From NCBI RefSeq assembly GCF_000466165.1, contig NZ_KE951409.1:3252-43835 (forward strand): a stretch of DNA of 40,584 bases. Reading direction: 5' to 3'. Shown in pieces: positions 15,798 through 22,629 of this stretch. Under the pieces are notes generated by a model. The model saw nothing but the letters and a program-made list of their open reading frames with translations, did not search any database and was not told where the DNA came from. A program made the translations under genes and the position numbers. Positions within the stretch are counted from its first letter, which is position 1; every line of letters starts with the position of its first letter. This stretch comes from Actinobaculum sp. oral taxon 183 str. F0552 (GTDB lineage: Bacteria > Actinomycetota > Actinomycetes > Actinomycetales > Actinomycetaceae).

Positions 15798-16274
15798 TCA
15801 GTTGAGCGCGCAGTTTTTGACGTCAACGGACAACCCGTCGAAGCCTCCGCCCTTTCCGGTTACGGTGATCGGCTGGCCCTTTTTGAGGGCTGCAGCTTTG
15901 TCTACCTGGGAATCGCTAATAGTACAGGCTATTTGCGTGACGGGAAACTCTGATCCGTCGCTTATCCACACCACTTTGTGGTTGAGAACATCAGATGTGT
16001 GATCGAATGTTCCGGATATTTTGAGTGATTTTCCTTTGTACTGTTTATCGGCCCCTAGTTCATTCTCTTTGTAGGCTTTAATCAGCGTCGCTGCGTCGAC
16101 ATCGACGGAAGGTGCTGGATTCGCCTCAGACGTCTCCTTTCCCGAAGCGGGAGTTGAAACCTTGTTTTTATTGTCATCCATTATTTTATTGACGACGACG
16201 ATGGCGATAATGGCGACAATGAGAATGAACCACCAGCGGCGGTAAACAGGGCGAGGTGAGGATTCTGTTTTCAT
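15798..16274 (-). CDS. Membrane-anchored OB-fold (tRNA_anti-like) protein
   Basis: A 158-residue protein with one N-terminal transmembrane helix (WWFILIVAIIAIVVV, about 14-28), a polar linker, and a globular C-terminal domain. The segment LIKAYKENELGADKQYKGK followed by LKISGTF is the hallmark of the tRNA_anti-like OB-fold family, which occurs in small secreted or anchored bacterial and phage proteins and whose ligand is unknown. The domain is expected outside the cell. A strong terminator follows the gene. It is AT-richer than the chromosome core and belongs to the accessory patch. The ATG start is 6 nt after a TAGACT hexamer. Family assignment is fairly good; role unknown. Confidence 0.8.
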   Translation of the reverse strand: MKTESSPRPVYRRWWFILIVAIIAIVVVNKIMDDNKNKVSTPASGKETSEANPAPSVDVDAATLIKAYKENELGADKQYKGKSLKISGTFDHTSDVLNHKVVWISDGSEFPVTQIACTISDSQVDKAAALKKGQPITVTGKGGGFDGLSVDVKNCALN

Positions 16275-16280
16275 GGGTAT

Positions 16281-16286
16281 AGTCTA
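16281..16286 (-). promoter_or_regulatory. -10 element for the OB-fold gene, leaderless
   Basis: On the minus strand TAGACT is followed by 6 nt and the ATG. Confidence 0.5.
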
Positions 16287-16353
16287 CGCCACAATTCCCA
16301 TTCGCCTTCGACCGGACATCGAACCGAGACGAGTCCGGGCTGAGCGCTTCTGA

Positions 16354-16359
16354 TACGGT
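16354..16359 (+). promoter_or_regulatory. Extended -10 element for the acetyltransferase gene, leaderless
   Basis: TACGGT with a TG one base upstream, then 6 nt to the ATG at 16366. It is divergent from the OB-fold promoter about 70 nt away. Confidence 0.5.
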
Positions 16360-16365
16360 GACGCC

Positions 16366-16938
16366 ATGCGTTCGAACGACGCCGCGCGAGTGCCGGCACC
16401 GCAGCCGGAGGACGCCGCGGTGGCCGTTGACCTGATTCCCTGCACGATCGACGACGTCGAAGAGCTGAACGCCATAGGCGCCGCGACTTTCACGGAGACC
16501 CATGCTGAGTACAACAGTGCGGAGAACCTCGACTCCTACATACGGCGGGCATTCACCCCGGACGTGCTCGCGGGAGAACTGGCCAATCCGAAATCACATT
16601 TTTTCTTCGCCCGCGTCGGCGACGAAACGGCCGGATACCTCAAGGTGAACACGGAGGAGGCGCAGAACGAGGCCATGGGCCCGGATGCGCTGGAGGTCGA
16701 GCGCGTTTACATCCTGCGTAAGTTCAAAAGCTTGGGCATAGGGCGGGCGATGATCGAGAAAGCCATCGACGAGGCGAGAACCCGCGGACTGGGCACCGTC
16801 TGGCTCGGCGTCTGGGAGCACAACCGACAGGCGCTGGCATTCTACGAGCACATGGGCTTCGCGGTATTCGGATCGCACGTGTTCACAGTCGGCGACGACG
16901 ACCAAACCGATCTGCTGATGAGGCTCAGGGTCGCGTAG
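16366..16938 (+). CDS. GNAT N-acetyltransferase, PaiA-like
   Basis: A 190-residue acetyl-CoA-dependent N-acetyltransferase. The acetyl-CoA-binding motif A is LRKFKSLGIGRAMIEKA (Q/R-x-x-G-x-G/A type). The ending VWLGVWEHNRQALAFYEHMG then GSHVFTVGDDDQTDLLM closely matches PaiA, the polyamine N-acetyltransferase of Bacillus, as I remember it. The substrate is therefore probably a polyamine or another small amine, but this is inferred from similarity. The first 20 residues are a variable tail; an internal start is possible, but the TACGGT hexamer 6 nt before the first ATG supports that one. Confidence 0.88.
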   Translation: MRSNDAARVPAPQPEDAAVAVDLIPCTIDDVEELNAIGAATFTETHAEYNSAENLDSYIRRAFTPDVLAGELANPKSHFFFARVGDETAGYLKVNTEEAQNEAMGPDALEVERVYILRKFKSLGIGRAMIEKAIDEARTRGLGTVWLGVWEHNRQALAFYEHMGFAVFGSHVFTVGDDDQTDLLMRLRVA

Positions 16939-17067
16939 CCCGTTCGCCGCGCACAGGCTGCGCGCACTTCCGTCGAATCCGGCGGGCTTCCCGCGGATAT
17001 CGCGACGTCGCCTCGCCCCGGCCGGGCACCGGACGCGTCAAGGCCGCCGGGTGGGTCATGGGATGCG

Positions 17068-17811
17068 TCAAGGCCGGTGGGCCGAGGAGGATGCGTCGCG
17101 GAGCCTCCTGGCTTCGGCCAGGCTGATCCTGCCGTCGGCCTCCACGATCTGCCCGCGATGGATCCACTTGCGAATTCGTGCGGCGCTGACGTTGAGGATG
17201 CGGGCGACGTCGCGCCGCGTGAGATTCGCGTCGGCCGAGCAGAGCCGGAGCCTGGCGAGCTTGGCGAGGCCTTGTTCCGTGTGCACGCCGCCGCAACGAG
17301 GGCAGACGTAATCGGGGCGGACGCCGTCGTCGGTGACTTCGTGGACGAGTGTGCCGTCGCAGACGGGGCAGGGACGCCCGGAGGAGATGGGATCCAGCCC
17401 GTGCGCTTCGCGCAGCCGTCTGCGGACTTCGCCGAGTTCCTCGGCGAACTCGTCCATGGCGGGCCAGTTCTCCTGGGCCCACTCGAGGTTGTCGGCCAGC
17501 CACGCTAAAGCGTCGCCGTCGGGGCGGACGCCTGGGTCCTCGTGGCGCCAGCGGCACCAGGAGGCGGCCCACGTCGCGGCCCACGAGGCGATGGAGGCCC
17601 TCGTCCGCGGTGTGCCGCCGTCCCAGTCGTCGAGGACGGCCTCCAGGCGGAAGGGCAGCCCGTCGAGCGGCCGCGACCCTCCGGCCCGCTGCATCGCGTC
17701 GACGGGGACGGCTTTGACGTAGAGGAGGGACTCGTGCGGGTCGGGCAGCGTCGCGGTGAGGCGGATGACCTCGTCGAGGGCGGAACGCACGACGATTGGG
17801 GAGACAGCCAA
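17068..17811 (-). CDS. Phage-type zinc-ribbon and helix-turn-helix protein
   Basis: A 247-residue protein. Residues 1-140 are helical, Trp-rich and of unknown fold; CPVC at 148-151 and CPRC at 170-173 form a four-cysteine zinc ribbon; residues 197-225 (TRRDVARILNVSAARIRKWI) are a MerR/excisionase-type HTH. Proteins of this kind occur in actinobacterial phages and prophages; the role is not known. The start is taken as the TTG at 17811, because AAAGGA lies 6 nt before it; a start at 17967 would add a proline-rich stretch with no such site. It is divergent from the XRE regulator, with operator-like repeats between them, and may be under that regulator's control. Confidence 0.7.
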   Translation of the reverse strand: MAVSPIVVRSALDEVIRLTATLPDPHESLLYVKAVPVDAMQRAGGSRPLDGLPFRLEAVLDDWDGGTPRTRASIASWAATWAASWCRWRHEDPGVRPDGDALAWLADNLEWAQENWPAMDEFAEELGEVRRRLREAHGLDPISSGRPCPVCDGTLVHEVTDDGVRPDYVCPRCGGVHTEQGLAKLARLRLCSADANLTRRDVARILNVSAARIRKWIHRGQIVEADGRISLAEARRLRDASSSAHRP

Positions 17812-18149
17812 TGTGATTCCTTTGCGAATGGGGGTGAGTGCTTCATAGGCGGGATGACGGCGCGATGCGCACCGCCTGGTTTCCGGTCCCGGGTTTTCCG
17901 CCGCATCGACGACCGGCGGTGGATCCGTCGCGACGAAGTGAGGAGCGGGCGGCGCCGGGTGAGCCATGCGGCCGCCGTCTCGGCGGGCGGGCGCCCTACT
18001 TCGGCTCGGATGCCATGGTGACGCTCATCGATCCCCCTTCAGCCATGCTGTCCGAAATTACGAACGTGCGAGGAGCTCCATTGTGTTCGCATTTCGGGAC
18101 GAAGTCAAGGCGCTTGCGGTCGTGTGTCCGGAAATGCGACTATTCGGGT
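17812..18149. other. Divergent control region of the phage-derived module
   Basis: Gene-free. The right part holds three related operator-like sites (18050-18138) and the -10 of the XRE gene; the left part shows nothing beyond the Shine-Dalgarno of the minus-strand gene. Confidence 0.5.
18050..18138. promoter_or_regulatory. Three related operator-like repeats upstream of the XRE gene
   Basis: CGCATTTCGGGAC (18088-18100) and GTCCGGAAATGCG (18126-18138) are inverted copies matching in 12 of 13 bases with a 25-nt gap. A more distant relative, GTCCGAAATTACG, is at 18050-18062. The last one touches the -10 region of the XRE gene. The arrangement resembles phage immunity operators. The ligand is presumably the XRE protein. 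Confidence 0.5.
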
Positions 18150-18548
18150 ATGGGGATGAGAAGGATCGAGCCCGGCCGATTGAACGCCGCTCTCGTGGCG
18201 ATCCTCCGCGAGGAGCTCGGCGCGCGAGGGTGGTCGGTCCGGCAGCTCGCGGAGCGGTCGGGCATTCCGCGCACGCGCACGCACGGCACCCTGGTGGGCG
18301 AGCGCCCCTTGAATGTGGACGAATTGACCGCATTCTGCGGCGCACTGGAGTTGACGGCTTGGCGTGTGGTGCGGCGGGCGGAGGCGCCGAGCGCACGAGG
18401 GGCGGAGCCCGCCGGCGGGGCGGAGACGCCCGCCTCACCCGCCGCCTACGCGGAGGCGGCATTCGCCAAATTGGACGAGGTCACGGCTCGGGACTACGCT
18501 CCGGCGGCGAGCCCACGCGACGGCGACCCGTACGAGCCTGCCGACTGA
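18150..18548 (+). CDS. XRE-family transcriptional regulator (ImmR-like)
   Basis: A 132-residue protein with an N-terminal helix-turn-helix (about 12-70: WSVRQLAERSGIPRTRTHGT then LNVDELTAFCGAL) and an acidic, Ala/Pro-rich C-terminus without a recognised domain. It is followed 32 nt later by an ImmA/IrrE metallopeptidase, the usual partner of such repressors in phages and integrative elements. The ATG at 18150 lies 6 nt after GACTAT, a poor but well-placed -10; an ATG at 18156 is also possible. The operator-like repeats just upstream suggest autoregulation. The long open frame upstream to 17838 is not used. Confidence 0.78.
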   Translation: MGMRRIEPGRLNAALVAILREELGARGWSVRQLAERSGIPRTRTHGTLVGERPLNVDELTAFCGALELTAWRVVRRAEAPSARGAEPAGGAETPASPAAYAEAAFAKLDEVTARDYAPAASPRDGDPYEPAD

Positions 18549-18568
18549 ACCGTGTCGGAGCCCACACC

Positions 18569-18574
18569 TAGCCT
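18569..18574 (+). promoter_or_regulatory. -10 element for the ImmA-like gene, leaderless
   Basis: TAGCCT is followed by 6 nt and the GTG at 18581, so this gene can be transcribed apart from the regulator. Confidence 0.5.
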
Positions 18575-18580
18575 TGTCGT

Positions 18581-19021
18581 GTGACCGAGAACGATCTCAT
18601 CCAAGAACTCGCCGGCATGGGCGTCCACGTCGTCTACCTGCCCTATCGGCTCGCCGGGGCCTACTGGCACGACGAGGGCCTCATCGTGATCGACTCCCGC
18701 CAGACCAGGGCCGGGCAGCTGGCCGCCCTGGCTCACGAGACGATCCACGCCCGCAGGGGCGACAGCGGCCCCCAACCGTCCCACGTCGAGGATCTGGTGG
18801 ACGAACTGGCCGCGAAACTCCTGATTTCACCGATCGAGTACGCATTGGCGGAACGGGTCTACGGCTCTCGCCCCGCGGCATTGGCCGCGGAACTGGGAGT
18901 GACGCAGCGGATGGTCGAAGCGTGGCGCAGAGGGACCGAACGCGGATGGGGTATGCGCGCCGGTCCCTCTCCGCCCGTCGGCGATCCGGCCGACGGCCCA
19001 CGCGGGCGAGGCGTCCGCTAG
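18581..19021 (+). CDS. ImmA/IrrE-family zinc metallopeptidase
   Basis: A 146-residue cytoplasmic protease. AHETIHARRG contains the HExxH zinc motif (H52, E53, H56), and E75 in DLVDELAAKLLIS is in the place of the third zinc ligand. Family members cleave XRE repressors and so relieve repression, as ImmA does for ImmR. The region around residues 90-115 (RPAALAAELGVTQRMVEAWR) is HTH-like, as in other short members. It follows the XRE regulator by 32 nt but has its own leaderless -10. The most direct inference is that it cleaves that regulator. Its stop is 25 nt from the convergent endolysin gene. Confidence 0.85.
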   Translation: MTENDLIQELAGMGVHVVYLPYRLAGAYWHDEGLIVIDSRQTRAGQLAALAHETIHARRGDSGPQPSHVEDLVDELAAKLLISPIEYALAERVYGSRPAALAAELGVTQRMVEAWRRGTERGWGMRAGPSPPVGDPADGPRGRGVR

Positions 19022-19046
19022 CGCGCCCGGCCAGCGGACCCAGCGA

Positions 19047-19772
19047 TCACTCGCCTTTGGCGAGGTACCGCTGAAGGGCCTTCTTGGTCTCGACGCCGAA
19101 GACCCCGTCGACTAGGCGGTCGGCCGGATAGTCCCGGGTCTGTTTGAGGAAATTCTGTAGCGCACGGATCGTATAGGGGCCGCCTGCACCGTCGATCGCG
19201 CGTGTGTAATAACGGCCCGATGCCAGCCAACGCTGAAGCGCGGCCCATGTCATGGGCCCCCAGGTCCCGTCGACGGCTCCCCGGTAGAAGCCGTGGTGCG
19301 CCAGGAACCTCTGCAGTCCCGTGACCGACGCCGCCCCGAATTCTCCGTCGATGGCGCGGTCGTACCAGGCGGCGGTCGTCTTGGATGCGGTGTAGACGCG
19401 CGTGCCGTGGTATATCTCGGCCCAGCCCAAGAAGGGCGCGCTGCGATCCGTGAACCCCGCGATCGAAATGATGCACACGCCCGGGTACCCGCGCTCGTTC
19501 GACGTGGAGATGGCGCGCCCGCCGCCGATCGAGAGAGCCACGTGCCCGTAGGCGGAGTTCGGTCCGGTCAGATTCCAGAACACGGGCACGGCCGGCGGAG
19601 GACTCGTCTCACCGGCGTGCTTGGCGCCGGCGGCGTTCCACGCCTGCTTCGCGCTTCCGTAGTCGGGGCCGAAGCCGTAGGCTGAGCGCACGAATCGTTC
19701 GCACAGTCCGTCATAGGCGTGCGAGCCGAGACGGTTTCTCGCCCACGCGATGGCGTCGTTTCCGAATCTCAT
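19047..19772 (-). CDS. Endolysin: NlpC/P60- or CHAP-like peptidase with four peptidoglycan-binding repeats
   Basis: A 241-residue cell-wall hydrolase. The catalytic domain (about 1-125) has Cys24 in DGLCERFVRSAYG and His77 in SAYGHVALSIGGG, the Cys/His pair of NlpC/P60 and CHAP peptidases that cut stem peptides. Four peptidoglycan-binding repeats follow, each with an A-I/V-DG-x-x-G core (about 140, 167, 192, 221). There is no signal peptide, which fits a phage endolysin released by a holin; no holin gene is seen next to it. AAAGGGA stands 5 nt before the ATG. It may be a relic of a prophage, or kept by the host as a bacteriocin-like lysin. Confidence 0.87.
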   Translation of the reverse strand: MRFGNDAIAWARNRLGSHAYDGLCERFVRSAYGFGPDYGSAKQAWNAAGAKHAGETSPPPAVPVFWNLTGPNSAYGHVALSIGGGRAISTSNERGYPGVCIISIAGFTDRSAPFLGWAEIYHGTRVYTASKTTAAWYDRAIDGEFGAASVTGLQRFLAHHGFYRGAVDGTWGPMTWAALQRWLASGRYYTRAIDGAGGPYTIRALQNFLKQTRDYPADRLVDGVFGVETKKALQRYLAKGE

Positions 19773-19816
19773 GGTGTTCCCTTTCGTCTGTCGAAATGCC
19801 CAGAGAGGTGAGGAAA

Positions 19817-19846
19817 GGCCGGCCACGTCTGGGTGCGTGGCCGGCC
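19817..19846 (-). terminator. Intrinsic terminator of a minus-strand transcript
   Basis: GGCCGGCCAC and GTGGCCGGCC form a 10-bp perfect stem with a 10-nt loop. On the minus strand it is followed by TTTCCTC. It would end a transcript arriving from about 19.85-20.4 kb, just before the endolysin Shine-Dalgarno. Confidence 0.6.
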
Positions 19847-19949
19847 TGCGACGTGAATGTCGCATTCTTCGGCATGGAGGCGGGGTGTTCGACGCCATGC
19901 CGAGCGCACGGGGATCCCTCGCATGAATATGCGGGGGATCCCCGTGCGC
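19847..19949. other. Three further hairpins including a 46-nt near-perfect palindrome
   Basis: TGCGAC-GTGAAT-GTCGCA at 19847-19864; GGCATGG at 19871-19877 pairing CCATGCC at 19895-19901; and at 19904-19949 a 46-nt stem-loop in which a 15-bp arm (GCGCACGGGGATCCC and its complement) encloses CGCAT-GAAT-ATGCG, leaving one T opposite G. The density suggests a structured RNA or a protein-binding palindrome. Confidence 0.55.
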
Positions 19950-20332
19950 CGTATTCGCTCTGTGGATTTTCGAGGTGGCGGGTTGGCGGTGAGATCGGCG
20001 AGGATTCGGTCGACGGCGTTTCCGACGCTCGTCCGCCCTCTCGCCGGTGGCCGGGGAGGTCGGACGCGCAACGGGATGACGGCGGGCCGTCGCACGGTTA
20101 GCCCGGCGGTGGGCGTGGTGTTGCCGCAGTCGCGCTCGGTCGAAAGGCGACGGCAAGCCGGCGCGCAAGAGGCGCGGCGCGCCCGAAGGATGGGATTTCG
20201 GCGGTGGAACCGGGTGGCCGGAGCCGGCGGTGGAGCTTGGCGGCAAGAGGAGCGTGCGGGAGGCGCGGTGTGCTCTGGCGGGGAGGTCCGCGGCGGGGTG
20301 AGGCCGATCGCGCGACAGCGCCCGGACAGCAC

Positions 20333-20375
20333 TGTGCCCGCCAAGACATCCCCTGCCGGGGCCTTGGCGGGCACA
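20333..20375. other. 43-nt hairpin with 13-bp perfect stem
   Basis: TGTGCCCGCCAAG (20333-20345) pairs fully with CTTGGCGGGCACA (20363-20375), and CCCC/GGGG pair inside it. It lies 260 nt before the esterase start. It is followed on the plus strand by ATTAACC. It could be a terminator or part of a structured RNA. Confidence 0.5.
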
Positions 20376-20636
20376 ATTAACCGCCCACAATGGTTCCACG
20401 CTCGAGCGCGGTTGTCAAGGCCGTGGATCGACGCGGCGACTTCCCCCTTCCGCGAAAACGCGCAACGGGCGACGGCGAGCCGTGACAAGATGAGCCGGAA
20501 ATTCCACAGCATGCGCTTCGCGCCGCGTGCTTTCGCCGAAAGAGCCGCCCGCCGGGTAGAGGGTCCGCTCTCGCGGAGCGGGCGAAAGCCGCGGCGCGAC
20601 GGGGGTTACGCGCTGGACGAGCGAGAGGAGCGCACG

Positions 20637-21686
20637 ATGAGACGCATCGGCACTGCGATGGTGGCTGGGCTCGTGAGTCTGGCCATGGCCGGATGCTCGG
20701 GGGTCGCGTCGAGCAGCGGATCGGGATCCACTGGCGGCCCGGGGGCCGCGACGTCTCTTCCCGCGGGATCGGAGTCCCCTCCGTTGTCGGGCAAGGGGTC
20801 GTTCAAAGCCTTCGCTTTCACGAAGGTACCGGAGGCCTACTACAAGAAGGCGAGCCGGCAGGGACGGCTCGAAGAAGTCGAGTACCGGACGGACGACCCG
20901 GAGAACGAAGGGTCCACGGTCACCAAGCGCGCCGTCGTCTACCTCCCCCACGGGTACGGCGCGAACCCATCCCAGCGCTACAACGTCTTCTACCTCATGC
21001 ACGGGGCTGCCGGATCGGAGCGGACCTGGATGGGCACGCAGTCCAAACCCACCGGGTTCAAGCACATGGTCGACCACATGATCCAGGACGGGCGCATCGA
21101 GCCGACGATCGTCGTCATGCCGAAGATCGACCGCGGAAAGGACCGCTTCACTTCGACCTTCCCGGCCTTCCACACCGAACTGGAGAAGGCCATCATGCCC
21201 CTGGTCGAGGGGAAGTACCGCACGTATGCCGAGAACACGACCCCCCAGGGCTTCGCGGCGTCACGCAGCCACAGAGCCTTCGGCGGCTTCTCCCTCGGCG
21301 GGGGAGCGACATGGTCGGTCTTCCAGCACGACCTCGCCTCCTTCGAGTTCTTCCTCCCCATGAGCGGCGAGTTCTGGGACGGCAGGCGCGCCAGGAGGCC
21401 GTCGGCCGAGGAAAGGGCCCAGACCCTCGCCAAGATCGCCAAAGACTCGGGGCTGAGCCAACGCGACTACTTCATCTTCGCCGCCACCGGCACCAAGGAC
21501 GACCTGTACGCGGGCCTGACCTCGCAGATCCAACAGATGCGCAGGCAGACCTCGGCCTTCAGCTATACGGAGAAGAGCTTCGCCGAGGGCAACCTGACCT
21601 ACTATGTGGTGGACGGAAACCGGCACTCCGTCTCCAACACCTACGTCTACCTGTACAACGGCTTGCAGAACTTCTTCGCCCAGTGA
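20637..21686 (+). CDS. Secreted lipoprotein esterase, feruloyl/XynZ-like (esterase D fold)
   Basis: A 349-residue exported alpha/beta hydrolase. The signal peptide ends in the lipobox AMAGC (Cys20), followed by a Ser/Gly-rich linker, so the enzyme is anchored outside the cell. The domain has YNVFYLMHGAAGSERTW, the nucleophile Ser219 in GGFSLGGGATW, and His330 in DGNRHSVSN, near the end. These match the putative esterase family of feruloyl esterases, xylanase-associated CE1 domains and enterochelin esterase-like proteins. Substrate unknown: plant-type esters or, given the siderophore transporter next door, ferric-siderophore esters are possible. AGGAG precedes the ATG by 6 nt. The coding stop is 76 nt from the convergent ABC ATPase. 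Confidence 0.87.
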   Translation: MRRIGTAMVAGLVSLAMAGCSGVASSSGSGSTGGPGAATSLPAGSESPPLSGKGSFKAFAFTKVPEAYYKKASRQGRLEEVEYRTDDPENEGSTVTKRAVVYLPHGYGANPSQRYNVFYLMHGAAGSERTWMGTQSKPTGFKHMVDHMIQDGRIEPTIVVMPKIDRGKDRFTSTFPAFHTELEKAIMPLVEGKYRTYAENTTPQGFAASRSHRAFGGFSLGGGATWSVFQHDLASFEFFLPMSGEFWDGRRARRPSAEERAQTLAKIAKDSGLSQRDYFIFAATGTKDDLYAGLTSQIQQMRRQTSAFSYTEKSFAEGNLTYYVVDGNRHSVSNTYVYLYNGLQNFFAQ

Positions 21687-21762
21687 CCCGTCGGCGCGGG
21701 GAGGGCGAGGCGGGGCAGCCGCCGGCTAGGCGAGGATCGGCGAACGGATAGGCCGGCTGGGC

Positions 21763-22629
21763 TCAGGGCGCCGCCGTGCGATCGACCGGCCCCGAGTGCG
21801 CTCCGGCCTTGGGGACGACCAGCGGAGTCCCGGCCTCGGGGTCGGGGATGATCCGGCAGTCGAGGTCGAACACGGCCTTCACGGTCTCCGCCGTGATGAC
21901 CTCCGCGGGCGTGCCCGAGGCCACCAGCTGACCGTCGCGCATGGCGACGATGCGATCGGCGTAGCGGCCGGCCTGGTTGAGGTCGTGCAGCACGGCGACG
22001 ATCGTCGTCCCGTAGCCGTCGACGAGTTCCCGGCAGAGTTCGAGGACGTCGATCTGATGGGTCAGATCGAGGAAGGTCGTCGGCTCGTCGAGCAGGAGGA
22101 TTTCGGTCTGCTGGGCGAGGACCATCGCGATCCAGACGCGCTGGCGCTGCCCGCCGGACAGCGACGCGACCGGGCGGCCGGCGATCTCCCGCGTGCCGGT
22201 GCGCTCCATCGCCTCGGCCACCGCGGCTTCGTCCCGCCCGCTCCACTGCCGCATGAGCCCTTGATGCGGGTAGCGGCCGCGGGAGACGAGATCCGCGACG
22301 GTGATGCCGGCGGGAGCCGTCGCCGACTGGGGGAGCATCCCCACCAGCCGCGCGAATTCCTTGGCGCCGTATTCGCGCACCGGCCTGCCGCCGAGCGTCG
22401 TGTGCCCCTCGTGCGCCTGGAGGATCCTGCCGAACGTTTTGAGCAGCGTGGACTTCCCGCACGCGTTGGGGCCGATGATCGCCGTCATCGCCTCCGGTTC
22501 GATGGAGACGGAGACGCCGTGCAGCACCTCGGTCTGCGAGCGCGGATAGGCCAGGCGCACGTCCTGCGCCTGGAGCGGGCCGGACGCAGGCGCAGACGCG
22601 ACGGCCGGGCCCGCGATGTCAGCCGACAA
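21763..22629 (-). CDS. Iron-siderophore ABC transporter, ATP-binding protein (FepC/FecE type)
   Basis: The 288-residue ATPase of the uptake system. Walker A is GPNACGKST (53-61), the signature is LSGGQRQR (157-164), Walker B is EILLLDEPT (176-184), and the H-loop is in VLHDLNQAGRYADRI, the form typical of siderophore and cobalamin ATPases. Translation appears to start at a TTG at 22629, 11 nt inside the end of the binding-protein gene, so it is translationally coupled to it. It works with the two permeases encoded divergently. Confidence 0.93.
   Translation of the reverse strand: MSADIAGPAVASAPASGPLQAQDVRLAYPRSQTEVLHGVSVSIEPEAMTAIIGPNACGKSTLLKTFGRILQAHEGHTTLGGRPVREYGAKEFARLVGMLPQSATAPAGITVADLVSRGRYPHQGLMRQWSGRDEAAVAEAMERTGTREIAGRPVASLSGGQRQRVWIAMVLAQQTEILLLDEPTTFLDLTHQIDVLELCRELVDGYGTTIVAVLHDLNQAGRYADRIVAMRDGQLVASGTPAEVITAETVKAVFDLDCRIIPDPEAGTPLVVPKAGAHSGPVDRTAAP

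Larger units (their letters stand above)
19773..20636. other. Gene-free, hairpin-rich region between endolysin and esterase
   Basis: No convincing gene in 860 nt. Open frames are long but arginine/proline-rich and run through perfect palindromes. It holds four consecutive hairpins (19817-19949) and a fifth (20333-20375). The 380 nt between them show no strong feature; a minus-strand segment near 20000 reading NAVDRILADLTANPP could be a coding remnant. Confidence 0.6.

Noticed and set aside
17812-17967. Longer start for the zinc-ribbon protein
   Set aside because: It adds 52 residues rich in Pro and Arg without a ribosome-binding site, while AAAGGA precedes the TTG at 17811.
19857-20636. 260-codon N-terminal extension of the esterase frame
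   Set aside because: It would run through the hairpin cluster and bury the signal peptide; AGGAG before the ATG at 20637 and the lipobox decide the start.
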